Below, one piece after another: positions 60,564 to 64,000 of a DNA stretch of 64,000 bases. The notes under the pieces were generated by a model. It saw only the letters and a program-made list of their open reading frames with translations. It made no database searches and was not told the DNA's origin. The stretch's first letter is position 1, and each line of letters begins with the position of its first letter. The position numbers and the translations under genes were made by a program. Origin of the DNA: Vibrio nitrifigilis (GTDB lineage: Bacteria > Pseudomonadota > Gammaproteobacteria > Enterobacterales > Vibrionaceae); the NCBI RefSeq assembly GCF_015686695.1, contig NZ_JADPMR010000004.1:372001-436000 (forward strand), in the 5' to 3' direction.

Positions 60564-61577
60564 TTAAAGATCGAATTTCACTTCATCGAGCAATTTTACC
60601 GCTGTACTGTTATATTTCGCGATCTGTTCCAAACTGAGGGTATCAGGCTTAAAATCGCCCCAAGATTTCACCAGCTTAGAGCGTTCAACACCCGGTTTCA
60701 CCGGATATTCATAGTTCACTTCTGCGTACATTTTTTGTGCCTTATCACCGGTTAGAAACTCCATCAGCTTTTTGGCATTGTCGTGATTCGGTGCATATCT
60801 AGCCATCGCCATACCACTGACATTAACGTGAGTGCCTGTTGTCGTTTGATTAGGGAAATTGATATAAACAGACTCTGCCCATGCTTTTTGTTTCGCATCA
60901 TTGAGCATGTTGCCTAGATAATAACTGTTACCTAAAGAGAGATCGCACAAGCCTTCTTTTATCGCCTTTACCTGTGAACGGTCATTGCCTTGCGGCTTAC
61001 GGGCTAGGTTCGCTTTTACGCCTTGTAGCCAGGTTTTTGTTGCTGCTTCACCTTGATGAGCAATCATGGATGAAATCAGTGACACATTGTAGGGATGCTT
61101 GCCTGATCGAGTACAAATTTTGCCTTTGAACTTCGGGTTAGCGAGATCGGCATAAGTGAAATCGTGACTCAGTTTTCCTATGCGAGCGCGAGAGGAATAT
61201 ACATTACGAGCACGCAGTGTAAGCGCAAACCATTGACCTTTACTATCTCGGTATTGCGTGGGAACATTGGCATCAATAATGGGGCTATCTAATGGTTGTA
61301 CGACCTGTTTATCAACTAACTCAGTTAAGAGACTAATGTCTGTGGCGATGACTACATCGGCAGGGCTGTATTGACCTTCTTGTACTAACTTTTCGGTCAA
61401 TCCTTTTTTCGCAAACTTCACATTGACCTTTATGCCTGTTTCCTTAGTGAATTCTTCAAACATGGGTTTAACGAGAAAAGGTTGTCGATATGAATATACG
61501 TTAACCTCATTGGTAGCCATGGCAGAAGTGCTGAAAAGACCCACGCAGATAGCTGAAAGAGTCAGCATTTTTTTCAT
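60564..61577 (-). CDS. fbpA: Periplasmic iron(III)-binding protein FbpA
   Basis: A 337-residue binding protein of the ferric-iron importer. The start at 61577 (MKKMLTLSAICVGLF) follows TAGGAG; the longer frame to 61604 is not used. A signal peptide ends near TSAMATN (about residue 22). The Tyr pair for iron lies in LGNSYYLGNML (about 211), with RKPQGNDRSQVKAIKEG just before it. It resembles FutA/FbpA, and its gene is preceded by a Fur-box-like site, so low iron should raise expression. It heads the fbpABC operon. Confidence 0.92.
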   Translation of the reverse strand: MKKMLTLSAICVGLFSTSAMATNEVNVYSYRQPFLVKPMFEEFTKETGIKVNVKFAKKGLTEKLVQEGQYSPADVVIATDISLLTELVDKQVVQPLDSPIIDANVPTQYRDSKGQWFALTLRARNVYSSRARIGKLSHDFTYADLANPKFKGKICTRSGKHPYNVSLISSMIAHQGEAATKTWLQGVKANLARKPQGNDRSQVKAIKEGLCDLSLGNSYYLGNMLNDAKQKAWAESVYINFPNQTTTGTHVNVSGMAMARYAPNHDNAKKLMEFLTGDKAQKMYAEVNYEYPVKPGVERSKLVKSWGDFKPDTLSLEQIAKYNSTAVKLLDEVKFDL

Positions 61578-61607
61578 CGATAATCTCCTAATGCACATAA
61601 ACAAATT

Positions 61608-61626
61608 AGTAATGATAATAGTTATT
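61608..61626 (-). promoter_or_regulatory. Fur-box-like site before fbpA
   Basis: AGTAATGATAATAGTTATT matches 14 of 19 positions of the Fur consensus GATAATGATAATCATTATC. It is about 30 bases before the fbpA start, where a repressor could block the promoter. A second AT-rich half-site (GATAACGATTATC) lies at about 61650-61662. Confidence 0.6.
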
Positions 61627-61662
61627 AATAATGTTAATACATAATGGAGATAACGATTATCA

Positions 61663-62056
61663 ACAGAGATGATCTAAAGCGTATTTTTAGAAAAATGTTG
61701 CCATACAAGTTGCATAAATACCCTGGTGTGATGAAATGGTTCCTATCGAAATGACATTAACTCCCTGTTTTTTAATAATTATTTGGATATATCATGCTTT
61801 AAAAAGCACTAAACCTTTATGGTTTAAACTTAACTTATTGATTTTAAAGAAAATAAAATATAATAGAGAAATACATATCTATTATATGTATATCGTGTAT
61901 AGTGTCGTTAGCTCTTCTGGTGAGCTATTGATAATACATTTAGTTCAAGATCTTCTCAGTTTTTCGATTAAATTCGTCATATCTATCCTGCGATACCTTT
62001 TTCTTCATACCTTATTTAGTAGCTTCCTTTTTAACTCATTCAATGTATCGAGATAT
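61663..62056 (+). promoter_or_regulatory. Long AT-rich leader region of the cold shock gene
   Basis: About 390 bases precede the cold shock start at 62057. The frame is open upstream from 61736, but the translation has no likeness to proteins and is hydrophobic and AT-rich. Long 5' untranslated regions of this type act as thermosensors in cspA-like genes; a similar role here is inference. Confidence 0.4.
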
Positions 62057-62272
62057 ATGTCAAATAAAACAACTGGTTTAGTAAAATGGTTTAACGAAAC
62101 GAAAGGTTTTGGATTTATCACTCCTGAAAACGGCGGTGCAGACCTATTTGTTCACTTCCGATCAATTGTTAGCGAAGGCTTTAAAACTCTAGCTGAAGGT
62201 CAAAAGGTTTCTTTTGATATTGAACAAGGTAACAAAGGCCCACAAGCTAGCAATGTTACTTTAGTGTCATAA
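62057..62272 (+). CDS. cspV: Cold shock protein (CspA/CspV family)
   Basis: A 71-residue single-stranded nucleic-acid-binding protein. The OB-fold motifs RNP1 (KGFGFITP, residues 16-23) and RNP2 (LFVHF, 30-34) are intact, with TGLVKWFNETKG at the start and KVSFDIEQGNKGPQA at the end. It acts as an RNA chaperone at low temperature. The start is the ATG at 62057, chosen because residues before it do not fit the family; upstream codons 61736-62056 are treated as leader. The sequence resembles a Vibrio chromosome 2 cold shock gene (CspV). Confidence 0.92.
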   Translation: MSNKTTGLVKWFNETKGFGFITPENGGADLFVHFRSIVSEGFKTLAEGQKVSFDIEQGNKGPQASNVTLVS

Positions 62273-62486
62273 TTTGCAAAGTCTCTCTTCTAATTTTTTA
62301 GAGGAGGTTATTTGGGTATGTATCCATAAAATATTGATATACGGAAATATCAGATTTCCATAGTCTAAATAATGGTCCCTTTAAGCATCATTTATTCTTA
62401 TTTTTCCAAAAATAGGGTGAAGTTTAAGATTATATAGAAAGGTTTTAAAGGGTTTTTATCGAAAAATATTAGAAGGAGACTGAGCT

Positions 62487-62636
62487 TTGAAAAAAACGTC
62501 AACGTGCTCTAAGCCTAAAACAGACAAAGCCAAGAGCCCTAGCGCGAACGAAAGTTCTAATAGTATTCATCATACAAGAAAAAAAATTGAAAAAATTTTG
62601 TTAGAACGAGAAGAAAAAAAACTTTGGGATCTATAA
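62487..62636 (+). CDS. Tiny basic protein, 49 residues, TTG start
   Basis: A 49-codon gene too short for common cut-offs. The TTG at 62487 lies seven bases after a strong AAGGAGA site. The product, MKKTSTCSKPKTDKAKSPSA and then SNSIHHTRKKIEKILLEREEKKLWDL, has a basic, disordered first half and an amphipathic second helix rich in Lys and Glu. The helix resembles the RRKIEELLEEK-like ends of PA3496-family small proteins, but this is tentative. It is followed after 12 bases by another small gene, suggesting a unit. Confidence 0.55.
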   Translation: MKKTSTCSKPKTDKAKSPSANESSNSIHHTRKKIEKILLEREEKKLWDL

Positions 62637-62648
62637 GGTAGGAACAAT

Positions 62649-62849
62649 ATGAGAAGACCAGTAAGAAAATCGATAAAAAAAACACAGAAGAATAACTTCG
62701 AAGAGCGATTCGCTGTTATGGTAAAGCAATATCAAGAAGAAAAAGAAATTCTAGAATCTATGGTTGAAGGTTCACCAGAATACATAAATCAGAAAAAGCT
62801 ATGCGATAAATTATTTGCAAATGCTGAACGATTCATTAATAGAAATTAA
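62649..62849 (+). CDS. Small basic protein of unknown function
   Basis: A 66-residue protein that I do not recognise. It starts MRRPVRKSIKKTQKNNFEER and continues as one long charged helix (VMVKQYQEEKEILESMVEGS), closing with LCDKLFANAERFINRN. It has one Cys, no membrane segment and no signal peptide. GGTAGGAAC precedes the ATG. Placed directly after the 49-residue gene, it may be co-expressed. Possible roles include RNA or ribosome association, given the basic N-terminus; no function is claimed. Confidence 0.6.
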   Translation: MRRPVRKSIKKTQKNNFEERFAVMVKQYQEEKEILESMVEGSPEYINQKKLCDKLFANAERFINRN

Positions 62850-63275
62850 TTATTAAATTATTTATTCTGCAGTTTAGGTAATTAACTAAAATTTAACCTG
62901 AAACATCGATTGATATTGGTAACTTATTTGTTATAAAAATCTATCTCTCCAAAAGACACTTCTTAATAATTAGCAAGGATTCTTTATCAGAATCCTTTCT
63001 TTTCTCCCTCCTTATCTATCTTGTCACGTTTTCCCTAACATGAGTGATAAGTCATTCAAGCCTATAACGCGTTTGATGACAACACTGAACTCAATTTATT
63101 TCCCGTGATAACAATGGTTTGTATTTTTAGGCAATAAATGGAATCGATTAGGCTAAGGCTTAAATCGGATACATGGATAAAATATCTTCAGTCCAACGAC
63201 ATCAAAGTAAACGCAGCATGGTTAAAAAGTTGTGCTCGTTCTTTGTAGCTAAAACTACTTTCAATGGAGACTCCA
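62850..63275. other. Intergenic stretch with a terminator
   Basis: About 425 bases between the 66-residue gene and the exported CMD protein. It holds the terminator at 62975-63000. A short open frame at 63173-63373 overlaps the next gene in a different frame and is not called. GGAGA before 63276 is the ribosome site of the next gene. Confidence 0.45.
62975..63000 (+). terminator. Rho-independent terminator
   Basis: AAGGATTCT (62975-62983) pairs with AGAATCCTT (62989-62997), then TCTTTTCT. It ends the small-gene unit. Confidence 0.75.
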
Positions 63276-63992
63276 ATGAAGTCGCTCATATTTGTAAGGA
63301 CATTCTCAGTTGTTTTACTCATGCTTATCGGATTAACGGAGACTTATGCAATGTCAGAATCATCTTTGGATAGAAGACAAATTGCCATTATTCCCATTGC
63401 TGCACAGACTGCTAGTGGCGATATCGAAGACCTGAAAATCAGTTTGAATCAAGGTTTAGATGCAGGTTTAACCGTCAACGAAATCAAAGAAATCCTGGTG
63501 CAAATGTATGCCTACACGGGGTTCCCTCGTAGCTTGAATGCGCTTGGCGCATTCATGAGTGTCGTTAATGAACGGAAAGAAAAAGGCATTAAAGACGAGA
63601 TAGGTAAAGAAGCGTCACCATTGCCAGCTGATTACAACAGCCTTAAAAATGGGACGGCAAACCAAACCAAATTGATTGGACAAGAAGTCAAAGGTCCGCT
63701 ATTTGATTTCGCTCCTGCCGTTGATGAATATCTAAAAGCGCACCTCTTTGGCGATATTTTTGAACGTGACGTGCTGACTTGGCAAGATCGTGAATTAGCG
63801 ACCATTGCAGCTCTCGCCAACCTAAAAGGGGCTGGCAGCCAACTCGGGGCTCACTACGCAATTAGCATGCATAACGGCATCACCGAAGCACAAATTCGTG
63901 ACTTTATCGAAGTACTACGTAAAACCGTGAGTGCAGAAACAGCAAATGAAGCGGCTAAGGTATTCGACCAAGTCCTCACTGCTCGTAAATAA
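63276..63992 (+). CDS. Exported carboxymuconolactone decarboxylase (CMD) family protein
   Basis: A 238-residue protein with two CMD repeats. The start at 63276 (MKSLIFVRTFSVVLLMLIGL) follows GGAGA; ATG 63264 lies four codons upstream and is less well placed. A signal peptide ends near ETYAMSES (about residue 25), so it is exported, unusual for this family. Repeat 1 spans about 25-105 (LNQGLDAGLTVNEIKEILVQMYAYTGFPRSLNAL); repeat 2 about 150-238 (DRELATIAALANLKGAGSQLGAHYAISMHNGITEAQI). The Cys pair of AhpD-type peroxidases is absent; there are no Cys in the mature part. Function unknown. Confidence 0.82.
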   Translation: MKSLIFVRTFSVVLLMLIGLTETYAMSESSLDRRQIAIIPIAAQTASGDIEDLKISLNQGLDAGLTVNEIKEILVQMYAYTGFPRSLNALGAFMSVVNERKEKGIKDEIGKEASPLPADYNSLKNGTANQTKLIGQEVKGPLFDFAPAVDEYLKAHLFGDIFERDVLTWQDRELATIAALANLKGAGSQLGAHYAISMHNGITEAQIRDFIEVLRKTVSAETANEAAKVFDQVLTARK

Positions 63993-64000
63993 CCACTTTG

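Noticed and set aside
61736..62056. Open frame extending the cold shock protein upstream by 107 residues
   Set aside because: The added residues are AT-driven and hydrophobic with no likeness to proteins, while cold shock proteins start at the MSNKTTG-type position; the region fits a leader.
63173..63373. Short open frame before the CMD gene
   Set aside because: It overlaps the better-supported exported gene in another frame and has no ribosome site.

Overview
The window looks like part of a Vibrio (Vibrionaceae) genome, probably the second chromosome. Signs are a VCR-type integron attC site, a second groES-groEL operon whose GroEL lacks the Gly-Gly-Met tail, a CspV-like cold shock gene, KdgM porins, and a moderately AT-rich gamma-proteobacterial coding style. 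Species cannot be fixed from sequence reading alone. No rRNA, tRNA, CRISPR array or insertion sequence was seen.

Layout. 1-4.3 kb is a worn accessory patch: a truncated C-N hydrolase with a divergent Lrp/AsnC regulator, two genes (GNAT, GFA) flanking a well-formed attC site, a GntR fragment, a broken Fe(II)/2-oxoglutarate oxygenase and a TSUP permease. 4.4-11.2 kb holds GrpB, an MFS pump with a divergent LysR regulator, groESL2, an EamA permease and a small Vibrio-type protein. 11.2-19.4 kb is a divergent peptide-uptake unit: binding protein and two permeases on the minus strand, and a ROK regulator, an M81 (MlrC-like) metallopeptidase and a double ATPase on the plus strand, with CTAATTAG palindromes between the two arms. 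19.7-22.6 kb holds a small helical protein, an MFS and an EamA transporter.

22.7-33.4 kb is a myo-inositol catabolic region (iolH, iolD, a fused iolC-aldolase-like gene, an RpiR regulator, iolB, iolA), with a YahK-type alcohol dehydrogenase and a DUF4430 protein inside it; iolG, iolE and a transporter are not here. 34-42.5 kb serves plant polysaccharide use: a secreted DUF1593 protein, a ROK regulator, pectate lyase, pectin methylesterase, two KdgM-type porins and an AEC permease.

42.7-57.8 kb is a compact molybdenum-nitrogenase cluster read in one direction as three units: nifHDK-T-Y-orf, nifENX-fdxB and nifUSVWZM. Each unit has a candidate sigma-54 -24/-12 promoter and an upstream TGT-N10-ACA NifA site. 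Every ligand residue checked in NifH, NifD and NifK is present, so the enzyme should be functional. nifA, nifL, nifB, nifQ, nifF and nifJ are not in the window and must be supplied from elsewhere.

57.8-61.6 kb is an iron(III) ABC importer (fbpABC) under a Fur-box-like site, which would suit the iron demand of nitrogenase. The window closes with a cold shock protein with a long leader, two tiny basic proteins (one of 49 codons with a TTG start) and an exported carboxymuconolactone-decarboxylase-family protein. Together the segments suggest a plant- or seaweed-associated Vibrio able to degrade pectin and inositol and to fix nitrogen; this lifestyle reading is inference.
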